A DNA stretch of 64,000 bases from Olivibacter sp036959255 (GTDB lineage: Bacteria > Bacteroidota > Bacteroidia > Sphingobacteriales > Sphingobacteriaceae): the NCBI RefSeq assembly GCF_036959255.1, contig NZ_JAWMTI010000003.1:372001-436000 (forward strand). Direction: 5' to 3'. Below the pieces are notes generated by a model, which saw nothing but the letters and a program-made list of their open reading frames with translations, made no database searches and was not told where the DNA came from. The translations under genes and the position numbers were made by a program. How positions within the stretch are numbered: position 1 is the first letter of the stretch; every line of letters starts with the position of its first letter. Positions 44,897 to 53,712 of this stretch are shown here, in pieces.

Positions 44897-46666
44897 TTAC
44901 ATACGTTCGGGGACCTGGATTCCCAATAAGTTCATTCCTTTTTGTATAACACCCGCTGTGGCTGCTGACAGATTGAGTCTGAACTCTTTAAGACCCATAT
45001 CATCTGCTTTTAGAATAGATACTTCGTGGTAGAATTTATTATACAGTTTTGCAACTTCGTAGACATAATTAGCAATCACCGCGGGGCTGTAATCGGCTGC
45101 CGCTGTTTTAATGATGTCCGTGAATTTCGCCAGTTCCTTGATTAGATCACGCTCTGATATTGCTAAACTTAACGGCTGCACATTAAATGGTGTATTACCA
45201 TAAGCTCCTTTCGATAAAACCGATTTTATACGCGCATGTGTATATTGGATAAACGGCCCTGTATGTCCTTGGAAATCGATTGATTCATTTGGATCGAAGA
45301 GCAATCGCTTCTTTGGCTCTACCTTTAAAAGAAAATACTTCAAAGCACCCAAACCAATCATTTCATATAAAATACTTTTTTCTGCGGTCGAAAAATCATC
45401 TACCTTGCCCAGCTCTTCGGTCCTTAATTTCGCCGTGTCAATCATCTCCGCCATCAAATCGTCTGCATCCACTACCGTCCCTTCCCTCGATTTCATTTTC
45501 CCTGAAGGCAAGTCTACCATACCATACGAAAGATGATAAAGGCCTTCAGCCCACGATTTACCCAATTTCTTCAAAATCAGAAATAGTACTTTAAAATGGT
45601 AATCTTGCTCATTACCGACTACGTAAATGGAATTGTCCATGCGATAATCATCGTATTTCAACTGTGCGGTACCTAGGTCCTGTGTAATATAAACAGAGGT
45701 GCCGTCGCCCCGTAAAACAAGTTTCTGATCTAGACCGTCAGCAGTTAGGTCGATCCAAACAGAATTATCTTCCTTTCTAAAAAACACACCCTTTGATAAA
45801 CCTTCTTCAATAATATCCTTTCCCAGGAGATACGTGTTGGATTCATAGTAGACTTTATCAAACGTTATTCCCATTTTTTCATAAGTCTCTTCGAAACCAT
45901 CGTAAACCCAACCATTCATCCGTCGCCACAAATCCATTACTCCCTCATCTCCTGCCTCCCATTTACGAAGCATTTCTTGCGCCTCCAACATAAGAGGTGC
46001 TTCTCTCTTAGCCTCTTCATCATTTTTCCCAACCGTTTTTAGCGCATCTACTTCCTTTTTATATTCTTTATCAAAAAGCACATAATAATTACCAACAAGC
46101 TTATCACCTTTTAATCCAGCAGATTCAGGGGTCTCACCTTTACCGAATTTTTGCCAGGCTAGCATCGACTTGCATATGTGGATACCTCGGTCGTTAACCA
46201 GATTCGTTTTTATAACCTCATAACCTGCAGCTTCAAGGATTGCAGCAACTGAAAAACCAAGTAAATTGTTTCGCACATGTCCTAAATGTAGTGGTTTGTT
46301 GGTATTCGGAGAAGAATACTCAACCATAACGCGTTTTCCATTTTTTGGAATCGTTCCAAAATGAGGCTTCAAAATTGTTCTATCAAGGAGTTGTAGCCAA
46401 AAAGAATTGGTCAAACTCAAATTTAAAAATCCCTTAATTACGTTATATGACCCTACTTCAGCTGCATGAGAAATCAAATACTCACCAATTTCACTACCCG
46501 TTTGTTCGGGAGACTTCTTAGAATATTTGGTAAACGGAAACGTTACAATTGTAATTTGTCCTTCAAATTCTTTCCTGGTTTCCTGCAAGTTAACAGAATT
46601 TTCTTCAATATTTACTTGATATAATTCTTTTACAGCCTGAATAGTTAATGATGCAATAAAATTCAT
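44897..46666 (-). CDS. argS: arginyl-tRNA synthetase
   Basis: Charges tRNA-Arg with arginine. The 589-residue class I synthetase has the HIGH-type motif in NTNKPLHLGHVRNNLLG at about residue 120, the KMSKS-like SGKMKSREGTVV at about residue 385 and a C-terminal DALR anticodon-binding region (FNVQPLSLAISE onward). It is transcribed away from the arginine deiminase-like gene and towards mrpA. Confidence 0.96.
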   Translation of the reverse strand: MNFIASLTIQAVKELYQVNIEENSVNLQETRKEFEGQITIVTFPFTKYSKKSPEQTGSEIGEYLISHAAEVGSYNVIKGFLNLSLTNSFWLQLLDRTILKPHFGTIPKNGKRVMVEYSSPNTNKPLHLGHVRNNLLGFSVAAILEAAGYEVIKTNLVNDRGIHICKSMLAWQKFGKGETPESAGLKGDKLVGNYYVLFDKEYKKEVDALKTVGKNDEEAKREAPLMLEAQEMLRKWEAGDEGVMDLWRRMNGWVYDGFEETYEKMGITFDKVYYESNTYLLGKDIIEEGLSKGVFFRKEDNSVWIDLTADGLDQKLVLRGDGTSVYITQDLGTAQLKYDDYRMDNSIYVVGNEQDYHFKVLFLILKKLGKSWAEGLYHLSYGMVDLPSGKMKSREGTVVDADDLMAEMIDTAKLRTEELGKVDDFSTAEKSILYEMIGLGALKYFLLKVEPKKRLLFDPNESIDFQGHTGPFIQYTHARIKSVLSKGAYGNTPFNVQPLSLAISERDLIKELAKFTDIIKTAAADYSPAVIANYVYEVAKLYNKFYHEVSILKADDMGLKEFRLNLSAATAGVIQKGMNLLGIQVPERM

Positions 46667-46725
46667 GGGCCAAACTTAGAGAAAATATCGGAATTTTATA
46701 TTTAAAAAATAAACCCTAATTTGCA

Positions 46726-46762
46726 GAAATGCACACTATAGCGAGCTACATGTATGCATTTC
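46726..46762. repeat. 8-bp inverted repeat in the argS/arginine deiminase intergenic region
   Basis: GAAATGCA and TGCATTTC are separated by 21 bp between the divergent argS and arginine deiminase-like genes. The half-site spacing of ~29 bp centre to centre is near three helical turns. It is a possible regulator site for the arginine block; the evidence is positional only. Confidence 0.3.
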
Positions 46763-46820
46763 CGGTCTGAGATATTAAATATCCATGACCTGTATACGAA
46801 CCGATTCATATAAATCACAC

Positions 46821-48248
46821 ATGAAACCACTTATTAACGTCAATTCGGAAATTGGCACACTCCGCAAATTACTCGTCCATAGCCCGGATAGCGGGTTAGG
46901 GCAAGTAGTCCCATCGAAGGCCCAAGATTGGCTTTTTGAAGACATCGTACATTTAAATACTTTGAGAAGAGGAGAATATGATTATTATATAAAGCTATTG
47001 TTATACTTTTTAGATGCGGAAAAGATAAAAGGAAAGTTGCAATACATTGACGAACCCGAGCAAGATCGAGCGTTTTTCAAACCAGATGCAAGCGGATTTC
47101 ATCGCTCTGACAAGGTAATTGAAGTACAGTCGCTGCTGGCTGATATATTACGAAACCCTTCTATCAAAGCCAATCTCGTTGCGGCGGTTTGCGCTATTGA
47201 GGGATGCAATTATCGGTTGCAACAAATCTTATCAAAAAAAGACGCCGTTAAATTGGCAAAAATCATTCTATCCGGCTCGCTCGACGACGAGCACATGATT
47301 TTCGCTCCTATTCCCAATCTTATTTTCACGCGCGATTTGGGTATTGTTATCAACCATTTTATTTTGCTAAACAAGCCCGCAAAAAAAGCACGAGGTCGTG
47401 AAAGCATGATTATGCGGTATATATTTTTTAACCATGCGATTTTCAAGGATTTTCAAGAAACTATTCTCGAGATTCCTGACCCCATCCAACATTTCCTTCG
47501 CCCCGGTGAAGACGAAGAGCAACGCGCTACATTAGAGGGCGGTGACGTTATGGTCGTGAGTCCGCAGCATGTACTCATTGGTTGCAGTGAACGCACCTCC
47601 CCCCACGGGGCTAACGAAGCAGTCAAATTGCTTTTCGAACACGGAGTTGTGAAGAAGATAACCATTGTTAAGATTCCGGCAAAACGTGACTTTATGCATA
47701 TAGACACAATCTTTACACAAGTAAAACGTAATGTGTGGACACTGTTGGCATCGGTCGCTAAACCAGCACCAAATAAGGACGAACCACTTAACTTCTTCAC
47801 AACACCTGAACAGCAAACAATGGAAATTATTCAATTTTATAGTGATAAAAGCCAAAAGCCCAAGCGCTTTTTATCGCTAGAAGAACTCCTGAATGATATA
47901 AGTAAAAATGACCTGAACAGTACAGAGGAAACACAGTTTATTTATAGTGGTAACAATATCTTTCCCTTCGATGCTCGAGAACAATGGACAGACTCCTGCA
48001 ATTTACTTGCTTTAAAAGAAGGCGTAGTGCTTGGTTATGATCGGAATGACAAAACGATTCAAGCTTTTTTGGAAAAAGGTTTTCAGATTAAAGATGTTGC
48101 CACACTTCTAAAAGAGCTAGACTGTAAAACACTGAATATAAATGAAATAAAAGATACGCTCATTCTCCTACCTTCGGCAGAGTTGTCAAGAGCACGTGGT
48201 GGCTTCCACTGCATGAGTTTACCTTTATTAAGAGATCATATTGATTAG
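46821..48248 (+). CDS. arginine deiminase-like hydrolase (long form)
   Basis: A 475-residue member of the guanidine-modifying pentein family, longer than classical ArcA (~410). The start ATG 46821 (MKPLINVNSEIGTLRKLLVHSP) is chosen over one 36 bp upstream because the family begins at this block. Catalytic elements are present in order: FTRD, LEGGDVMV, the His in FMHIDT, and the terminal Cys in GGFHCMS. It should convert arginine to citrulline and ammonia. It is followed 7 bp later by a citrulline-type hydrolase, and no carbamoyltransferase or carbamate kinase is beside it. Confidence 0.82.
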   Translation: MKPLINVNSEIGTLRKLLVHSPDSGLGQVVPSKAQDWLFEDIVHLNTLRRGEYDYYIKLLLYFLDAEKIKGKLQYIDEPEQDRAFFKPDASGFHRSDKVIEVQSLLADILRNPSIKANLVAAVCAIEGCNYRLQQILSKKDAVKLAKIILSGSLDDEHMIFAPIPNLIFTRDLGIVINHFILLNKPAKKARGRESMIMRYIFFNHAIFKDFQETILEIPDPIQHFLRPGEDEEQRATLEGGDVMVVSPQHVLIGCSERTSPHGANEAVKLLFEHGVVKKITIVKIPAKRDFMHIDTIFTQVKRNVWTLLASVAKPAPNKDEPLNFFTTPEQQTMEIIQFYSDKSQKPKRFLSLEELLNDISKNDLNSTEETQFIYSGNNIFPFDAREQWTDSCNLLALKEGVVLGYDRNDKTIQAFLEKGFQIKDVATLLKELDCKTLNINEIKDTLILLPSAELSRARGGFHCMSLPLLRDHID

Positions 48249-48255
48249 ATACTTC

Positions 48256-49182
48256 ATGAGCCTCACAAGTCATATTATGATGATTAAGCCTGTGAACTTC
48301 AAATACAATGAAGAGACAGCTGTTAACAACAGATTTCAGCAAGCGACAAAGGACATTGATGTGCAGAAGCTTGCCTTGATCCAATTTGACAAAATGCTTG
48401 CCCTATTGGAAAATAACAACGTTAACGTACAGGTTTTTGAAGACACATTGGAGACCTATACACCTGATTCAATTTTTCCAAACAACTGGATATCTTTTCA
48501 CGAAGATGGATCGATCGTACTTTATCCAATGTTTTCCAAAAATCGTAGAAAAGAAAGAAGGCAAGACATCATCGACATACTTTCGAATAAATATGAGTTA
48601 AAAAACACCGTTGACCTGACTTATTTTGAGCAGAAAGATCTTTTCTTGGAGGGCACGGGCAGTATGATATTGGATCGACAAAACCGTGTTACTTACATGT
48701 GTACATCTGCAAGAAGTTCCACTAAAATTTTATATGAATTCTGTAAAAATCTAGGGTACAATCCATTATATTTTAAAGCACAGGATAGAAAAGGATTTCC
48801 AATCTATCATACCAACGTGATGATGTGTATGGGCGACAACTTCACCGTTATTTGTGGCGAAGCGATAAAATCTGTTAGTGAGAAGGATCGACTGATAAAA
48901 AATTTGAGACGACATGGAAAAGAGATCATAAATATATCCTTTGACCAAATGGAACATTTCGCCGGCAACATGTTACAAATAAAAAACAAATACGATCAAC
49001 CGCTGTTAGTTATGTCTGAACAAGCATATTTATCGCTGAATAAAAAACAGTTGAAATGCCTGGAAAAACATGCGCAGTTGCTTTATTCCCCCCTTGATGT
49101 CATTGAAAAAAATGGTGGAGGAAGTGCCAGATGCATGATCGCAGAAATATTTTTGCCTCTAAAAAAACGTCCCGCGTCATAG
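48256..49182 (+). CDS. ctlX: CtlX-type citrulline utilization hydrolase (arginine deiminase-related)
   Basis: A 308-residue pentein of the CtlX/amidinotransferase-like family. The ATG at 48256 follows the upstream stop by 7 bp. Active-site parts are PNNWISFH, LFLEGTGSM (acidic), the His in YHTNVMMCMG, and the catalytic Cys in GGGSARCMIAE. Members are thought to split citrulline to ornithine, ammonia and CO2, or act on related ureido compounds. Paired with the deiminase-like gene, it would give arginine to citrulline to ornithine without carbamoyl phosphate. Confidence 0.82.
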   Translation: MSLTSHIMMIKPVNFKYNEETAVNNRFQQATKDIDVQKLALIQFDKMLALLENNNVNVQVFEDTLETYTPDSIFPNNWISFHEDGSIVLYPMFSKNRRKERRQDIIDILSNKYELKNTVDLTYFEQKDLFLEGTGSMILDRQNRVTYMCTSARSSTKILYEFCKNLGYNPLYFKAQDRKGFPIYHTNVMMCMGDNFTVICGEAIKSVSEKDRLIKNLRRHGKEIINISFDQMEHFAGNMLQIKNKYDQPLLVMSEQAYLSLNKKQLKCLEKHAQLLYSPLDVIEKNGGGSARCMIAEIFLPLKKRPAS

Positions 49183-49282
49183 CGTAAAAGATTTCTTATT
49201 TTCTTGACATCAATTTTATAAAAATCTGATGCTATATATCGATTTAAAATTACATTTTTGCAAAAATTTTTAACGAAGATAA

Positions 49283-50674
49283 ATGCAAAGCTATCAGGAA
49301 TTTCTTGACCTAAGTGTTGGTTTTCCGCAAGACGGATTTGACATCATTGATGATGAACTATACTTTCACGATCTGAATTTAATGGAAATGATAGAAACTT
49401 ACGGAACGCCGCTAAGATTTACCTATCTACCTATCATCAGTAAAAAGATCCAACAGGCTAAAATCCTCTTTCAAACGGCTATTTTGAAAAACAATTATCG
49501 CGGGTCCTACAAATACTGTTATTGTACAAAGAGTTCACATTTCAGACATGTGGTAGAAGAAGCCCTTAAAAACGATATCCACTTAGAAACATCTTCAGCT
49601 TTCGATATGCCTATGATCGATGCTTTAGAAAAAAAGGGAGTCGTTGCAAAGGATATTACCGTCATTTGTAATGGGTTTAAGACTTTTCAATATAAACAAT
49701 ATATTGTTGACATGCTCCATGACGGCTTTAAAAACATTATACCTGTTCTAGATAATAAGGAAGAATTTAACCTCTATGATGATGAAGTCGAGCTTGACGA
49801 GCCTTGCAATCTTGGTATTCGGATTGCAGCAGAAGAGCAGCCCGACTCCCAATTTTATACATCCAGGTTAGGTATCCGTATGGAGGATGTAATCGATTTT
49901 TATAATAACAAGGTTGTATCCAACCCCAACTTCAAAGTGAAATTACTACATTTTTTCATTAACTCCGGCATCTCCGATACACCTTATTATTGGAATGAGC
50001 TAGAAAAATATGTAACACTTTATTGCAAGTTCAAAAAAATAAATCCTGATTTGGACACGCTAGATATCGGCGGTGGTATGCCATTTAAAGATTCATTAGT
50101 GCACGATTTTGATTATGAATACATGGTTAACGAAATTGTCAATCGAATCAAGGAGATTTGTGCATTACATGAAGTAATGGAACCGGATATCATCACTGAA
50201 TTTGGTAAATATACCGTCGCTGAAGCTTCAGGTATCCTCTATAAAGTATTGGGAAGAAAACAGCAAAATGATCGCGAAAAATGGCTAATGCTTGACGGAT
50301 CTTTTATTACAAATTTACCAGACGTATGGGCACTGAATCAAAAATATATTCTTTTGCCGATAAATAACTGGGATTCGGAATATGAACGGGTGAACTTAGG
50401 AGGCATTACCTGTGACGGACAAGATTACTACAATCAGGAAGCCCATATGAACAATGTATTCATGCCCAAAACAAGAAAAGTACAATATTTAGGATTCTTT
50501 CATACAGGTGCTTACCAAGAAGTATTAAGTGGCTATGGAGGCATACACCATTGCTTACTCCCCTCTCCTAAGCATGTTATTATCCGCCGAAATAGAGATG
50601 AAACTTTCAACTTTGAAGTGTTCGGTGAAGAGCAAAATTCTAAACAAGTATTAAAGATATTGGGCTATCACTAA
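49283..50674 (+). CDS. speA: arginine decarboxylase (biosynthetic, PLP fold III)
   Basis: Decarboxylates arginine to agmatine for polyamine synthesis. This 463-residue Bacteroidota-type SpeA is shorter than the ~630-residue E. coli enzyme. The PLP lysine is Lys83 in YKYCYCTKSSHF, and later motifs include the Gly-rich phosphate loop LDIGGGMPF, ITEFGKY and GAYQE near the C-terminus. It is the last gene of the arginine block (100 bp after ctlX) and is closed by the hairpin at 50685-50712. Confidence 0.9.
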   Translation: MQSYQEFLDLSVGFPQDGFDIIDDELYFHDLNLMEMIETYGTPLRFTYLPIISKKIQQAKILFQTAILKNNYRGSYKYCYCTKSSHFRHVVEEALKNDIHLETSSAFDMPMIDALEKKGVVAKDITVICNGFKTFQYKQYIVDMLHDGFKNIIPVLDNKEEFNLYDDEVELDEPCNLGIRIAAEEQPDSQFYTSRLGIRMEDVIDFYNNKVVSNPNFKVKLLHFFINSGISDTPYYWNELEKYVTLYCKFKKINPDLDTLDIGGGMPFKDSLVHDFDYEYMVNEIVNRIKEICALHEVMEPDIITEFGKYTVAEASGILYKVLGRKQQNDREKWLMLDGSFITNLPDVWALNQKYILLPINNWDSEYERVNLGGITCDGQDYYNQEAHMNNVFMPKTRKVQYLGFFHTGAYQEVLSGYGGIHHCLLPSPKHVIIRRNRDETFNFEVFGEEQNSKQVLKILGYH

Positions 50675-50684
50675 CACGATAAAG

Positions 50685-50712
50685 GCTAGCTGGCTGGTTT
50701 GTTCCAGCTAGC
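50685..50712. terminator. bidirectional terminator between speA and the NlpC/P60 gene
   Basis: A perfect 9-bp stem GCTAGCTGG/CCAGCTAGC with a 10-nt loop lies between convergent genes, 11 bp past the speA stop and touching the stop of the minus-strand peptidase gene. T-tracts are short on both sides. Confidence 0.75.
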
Positions 50713-51504
50713 TTATACAAGTCTTTTAACGATTCTAAGCTTGTGTGTATACTTATCGAGCTCTCTTGAAAATATCCCGGTATTATCAATCTGATCAATT
50801 CTTACCCTACCAGATGCATGGATAATTTCCGATTCGTTTAGTAAAATCCCAACATGAATAATTTCCCCCTCCTCATTATCAAAAAAGGCTAAATCTCCTA
50901 ATTTGCTTTCTTGAAGAAAGTCAATAACCTTTCCTTGTTTTGCCTGCTGCCAAGCGTCTCTTTTTAAACGAACACCGAAATGTTTATAAAATAATTGCAC
51001 GTATCCTGAACAATCTATTCCAAAAACAGATCTACCTCCCCATAGATATGGGGCGTTTAGGTAAAATCTAAGCACATCTTCTGCTTCTTGTTCAAAGTCT
51101 TCTAAATCAGGTAGTCGGGATAAACCTAAGAAAAGATAATCTGTCTCGTTGATACTGAAGCTGTCATTATCCAAAAAAGGCAAGTTACTCCCCGGCAGCA
51201 AATGAAGACTTTCTTCCTTACCCAACTTAAGCAACATTGCATGTGTAGATAAGTCGGCTATATGCTGTTCTTCATTTTTGATCACGTTAAAATCATCTAC
51301 AGACAGTGAAGTCTGTTGCCTGCTATCAATCCATCCCTCATAATCATCGTATCCCATTTTTACATATAGGTACTCAGCTTTTTTATCTAGCACTTCAAAA
51401 ACTTCGCCAAACAGTAATTGAGAAACAATTTCGCTTTTGTTACCGACGTCAGCCCGGACAGGGATGACGGGTAAGTTACAAATTCCATACACCATGGTAC
51501 ACAC
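50713..51504 (-). CDS. NlpC/P60 cell-wall peptidase with bacterial SH3 domain
   Basis: A 263-residue C40 peptidase of the YkfC/Spr type. The N-terminal ~70 residues are an SH3-like domain (VRADVGNKSEIVSQLLFGEVF, then YVKMGYDDYEGWID). The catalytic Cys lies in FGIDCSGYVQLF and the His in EIIHVGILL in the C-terminal ~130 residues. No signal peptide is visible, so, like YkfC, it may act on imported murein peptides in the cytoplasm. It is a single gene. Confidence 0.85.
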   Translation of the reverse strand: MCTMVYGICNLPVIPVRADVGNKSEIVSQLLFGEVFEVLDKKAEYLYVKMGYDDYEGWIDSRQQTSLSVDDFNVIKNEEQHIADLSTHAMLLKLGKEESLHLLPGSNLPFLDNDSFSINETDYLFLGLSRLPDLEDFEQEAEDVLRFYLNAPYLWGGRSVFGIDCSGYVQLFYKHFGVRLKRDAWQQAKQGKVIDFLQESKLGDLAFFDNEEGEIIHVGILLNESEIIHASGRVRIDQIDNTGIFSRELDKYTHKLRIVKRLV

Positions 51505-51628
51505 AAATCATTGTTAATACAAACTTAGATAAAATGCATCTACTATACAATCAGTTTTTATGTATGATCAGCACTTAAAAAACTTTCATCTATATTAAGT
51601 GTTATACTTTAACAAGATAAAAAGAACT

Positions 51629-52117
51629 ATGGCAGATTCACCATCAATAATAAGAACACAGCGCATTTTAATTGCCGTTGAAGACAGTAAATATTCTGAA
51701 AAAGCGGTTCGTTATGGTTATCATTTGGCGCAGGCTTTCAATGGTCAGGTAGCTTTGGTGCATGTTATAGATCCACCAACAAGTAGCACTTATGGCGCTG
51801 TAGACCCAATAATGGGTGTCAATCCGGTATATATACCTGAAATCAATGAAGTTCAGGAACAAGCTTCAGCAGATCTATTAAGTAGATTAGCTACGCTTTG
51901 GCCAAATGGCGAACAAAACGTAACAAAGATTAGTAGATTGGGCCAAGCGCGAAAGGAGATATTGGAAGCCGCTAATGAATGGCAGGCAGACCTCATTGTA
52001 CTTGGAACTCATGGACGAACAGGATTCGATCATTTTATTTCGGGAAGTGTATCTGAGGGGGTTGCGAGACACGCTATTTGCCCGGTCGTAATCGTCCCCT
52101 ATAAAGACGAAGATTAG
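51629..52117 (+). CDS. universal stress protein A family
   Basis: A 162-residue UspA-fold protein. I start at ATG 51629 (MADSPSIIRTQRILIAVEDS); a GTG 30 bp upstream also opens the frame but is less likely. The nucleotide-binding block LGTHGRTGF-x6-GSVSEGV matches the ATP-binding type with G-x2-G-x9-G-S/T. Hydrophobic LIVLGTHG and CPVVIVPY end the fold. Single gene, convergent with the ferredoxin gene across a terminator. Confidence 0.9.
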   Translation: MADSPSIIRTQRILIAVEDSKYSEKAVRYGYHLAQAFNGQVALVHVIDPPTSSTYGAVDPIMGVNPVYIPEINEVQEQASADLLSRLATLWPNGEQNVTKISRLGQARKEILEAANEWQADLIVLGTHGRTGFDHFISGSVSEGVARHAICPVVIVPYKDED

Positions 52118-52130
52118 AAAAAAAATTCAC

Positions 52131-52166
52131 AAAGAGCAGGTCGTAAAAACTATTTCCCTGCTCTTT
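52131..52166. terminator. bidirectional terminator between the universal stress protein and ferredoxin genes
   Basis: A perfect 10-bp stem AAAGAGCAGG/CCTGCTCTTT with a 16-nt loop sits between the convergent genes. In the minus direction it is followed by a run of T within 8 nt. Confidence 0.85.
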
Positions 52167-52178
52167 CTCAATTTATGC

Positions 52179-52532
52179 CTAACCTTCTGCATGAAGCCAC
52201 GCTTTTTTGGCTAGTAATTCTTCCTGTGTTTCACGTACATCCTCATCATCTACACAACAATCTACAGGGCATACGGCTGCACATTGTGGTTCATCATGAA
52301 AACCAACACATTCTGTACACTTATCGGATACTATATAGTAAATTTCGTCTGACAAAGCTTCTTGCGCTTCATCAGCATCTAGCGTAGTGCCATCTCCAAA
52401 ATCAATCACACCCTGCAGCTCGGTTCCATCAGAAAAACGCCATGCCATACCTGCATCGTATATCGCATTGTTAGGGCATTCCGGTTCACAAGCTCCGCAG
52501 TTTATACACTCGTCAGTAATTTTAATTGCCAT
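52179..52532 (-). CDS. dicluster 4Fe-4S ferredoxin
   Basis: A 117-residue ferredoxin with two cysteine motifs, CINCGACEPECP near residue 11 and CTECVGFHDEPQCAAVCPVDC near residue 72, each supporting one 4Fe-4S cluster. The second has the widened spacing of the Azotobacter/Chromatium-type two-[4Fe-4S] ferredoxins, and an insertion of ~30 residues separates them. Its gene is divergent from the acyl-CoA reductase gene. It carries electrons; the partner is not stated by the sequence. Confidence 0.9.
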   Translation of the reverse strand: MAIKITDECINCGACEPECPNNAIYDAGMAWRFSDGTELQGVIDFGDGTTLDADEAQEALSDEIYYIVSDKCTECVGFHDEPQCAAVCPVDCCVDDEDVRETQEELLAKKAWLHAEG

Positions 52533-52669
52533 TATCTTCTTAAAAAATCCGTTTATACTTTATTTTTGCAAATATTACTTCTTCAACAATAAACTACAAA
52601 TTTAGTAGATTTTTGTTAAATATGGTAGTATTTTTATTGCAAATATAACATTTAAATAGTTTTTCCCCC

Positions 52670-53707
52670 TTGAAGAATTACAATTTGACAAGCCATCAAC
52701 GTATCGCAGCTTTCTGTGCTTTAGGTCACTACTTAAGCTCGGAGCCGAATGATTTACATGCACTTATTGAACTCGCAGGACGTCACAATAGCTGGTTCAC
52801 ACCCGCCAATACAAAAAAGGCAATAGACGCTATCGCAAAAAACTTAACTGAATCTACCTTAACAACGTGGATACAGCCCTATCTACCTGAAATTGACTCC
52901 CTTGTGGATAAGACGGTAGGGCTCGTACTGGCGGGGAACATTCCTTTGGTTGGTTTTCACGATGTATTATCAGTACTTATTGCGGGTCTTAATGTACAAA
53001 TAAAGCTTTCTTCTGATGACAAGCATTTGACACCTCACTTATTGAACAAGTTAATTGAATTTGAACCTGCGTTTGAAGAGCGAATTACTTTTGTCGATCG
53101 ACTTCAAAATTTCGACTTGATTATTGCGACCGGGAGCAATAACACCGCTCGTTATTTTGAGTATTATTTCAAGAACGTACCCCATATCATTAGAAAAAAT
53201 AGAAATAGCGTAGCAATTATTTGGGGAGACGAAACCAAAGCTGAGTTGGAACCTATTGGTCATGATCTCTTTGACTATTACGGTTTGGGATGTAGAAATG
53301 TATCGAAACTTTATTTCCCAAAAGACTATGAAATTAGTTGTTTTTTTGAAGCAATCGAGGCTTTCAACAACATGATCAATCACTTTAAATACCACAATAA
53401 CTACGACTATAATAAATCCATTTATCTGGTGAATGGCGACAAGCATTATGATAATGGATTCCTGCTGCTCAAAGAAGATGAACGTCTAGCGTCTCCATTA
53501 GCGGTGCTTTATTATGAATATTACGATAATATAGAAGGTTTGACCGCGCAGTTAGATAAGCGGAACGAGGAAATACAATGCATTGTAAGCAACAGAAAAT
53601 TATTCACCATCGCCCCTTCTTTTCCTTTGGGCCACAGTCAGCAGCCCGCACTGAACGATTATGCCGACGGTGTTAATACACTGGATTTTTTAATACGTAA
53701 TAAGTAA
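52670..53707 (+). CDS. LuxC-like acyl-CoA reductase
   Basis: A 345-residue aldehyde dehydrogenase-superfamily protein of the Bacteroidota acyl-CoA reductase family. The start is TTG (MKNYNLTSHQ); no in-frame ATG lies between the upstream stop and this codon. Nucleotide-binding segments are GLVLAGNIPLVGFHDVLSVL and IIATGSNNTARYFEYYF. By family it would reduce an acyl-CoA to the aldehyde with NADPH. The ferredoxin gene is divergent 137 bp away and an acyl-CoA dehydrogenase gene is convergent 5 bp away. Confidence 0.8.
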   Translation: MKNYNLTSHQRIAAFCALGHYLSSEPNDLHALIELAGRHNSWFTPANTKKAIDAIAKNLTESTLTTWIQPYLPEIDSLVDKTVGLVLAGNIPLVGFHDVLSVLIAGLNVQIKLSSDDKHLTPHLLNKLIEFEPAFEERITFVDRLQNFDLIIATGSNNTARYFEYYFKNVPHIIRKNRNSVAIIWGDETKAELEPIGHDLFDYYGLGCRNVSKLYFPKDYEISCFFEAIEAFNNMINHFKYHNNYDYNKSIYLVNGDKHYDNGFLLLKEDERLASPLAVLYYEYYDNIEGLTAQLDKRNEEIQCIVSNRKLFTIAPSFPLGHSQQPALNDYADGVNTLDFLIRNK

Positions 53708-53712
53708 AAACG

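Noticed and set aside
46671..46678. TAAGTTTG on the minus strand as an argS promoter
   Set aside because: It would start the transcript at the ATG itself and has no TTTG at the right distance upstream.
53051..53446. Antisense 131-codon open frame within the acyl-CoA reductase gene
   Set aside because: It lies wholly inside a well-supported gene and has no recognisable domain or promoter.
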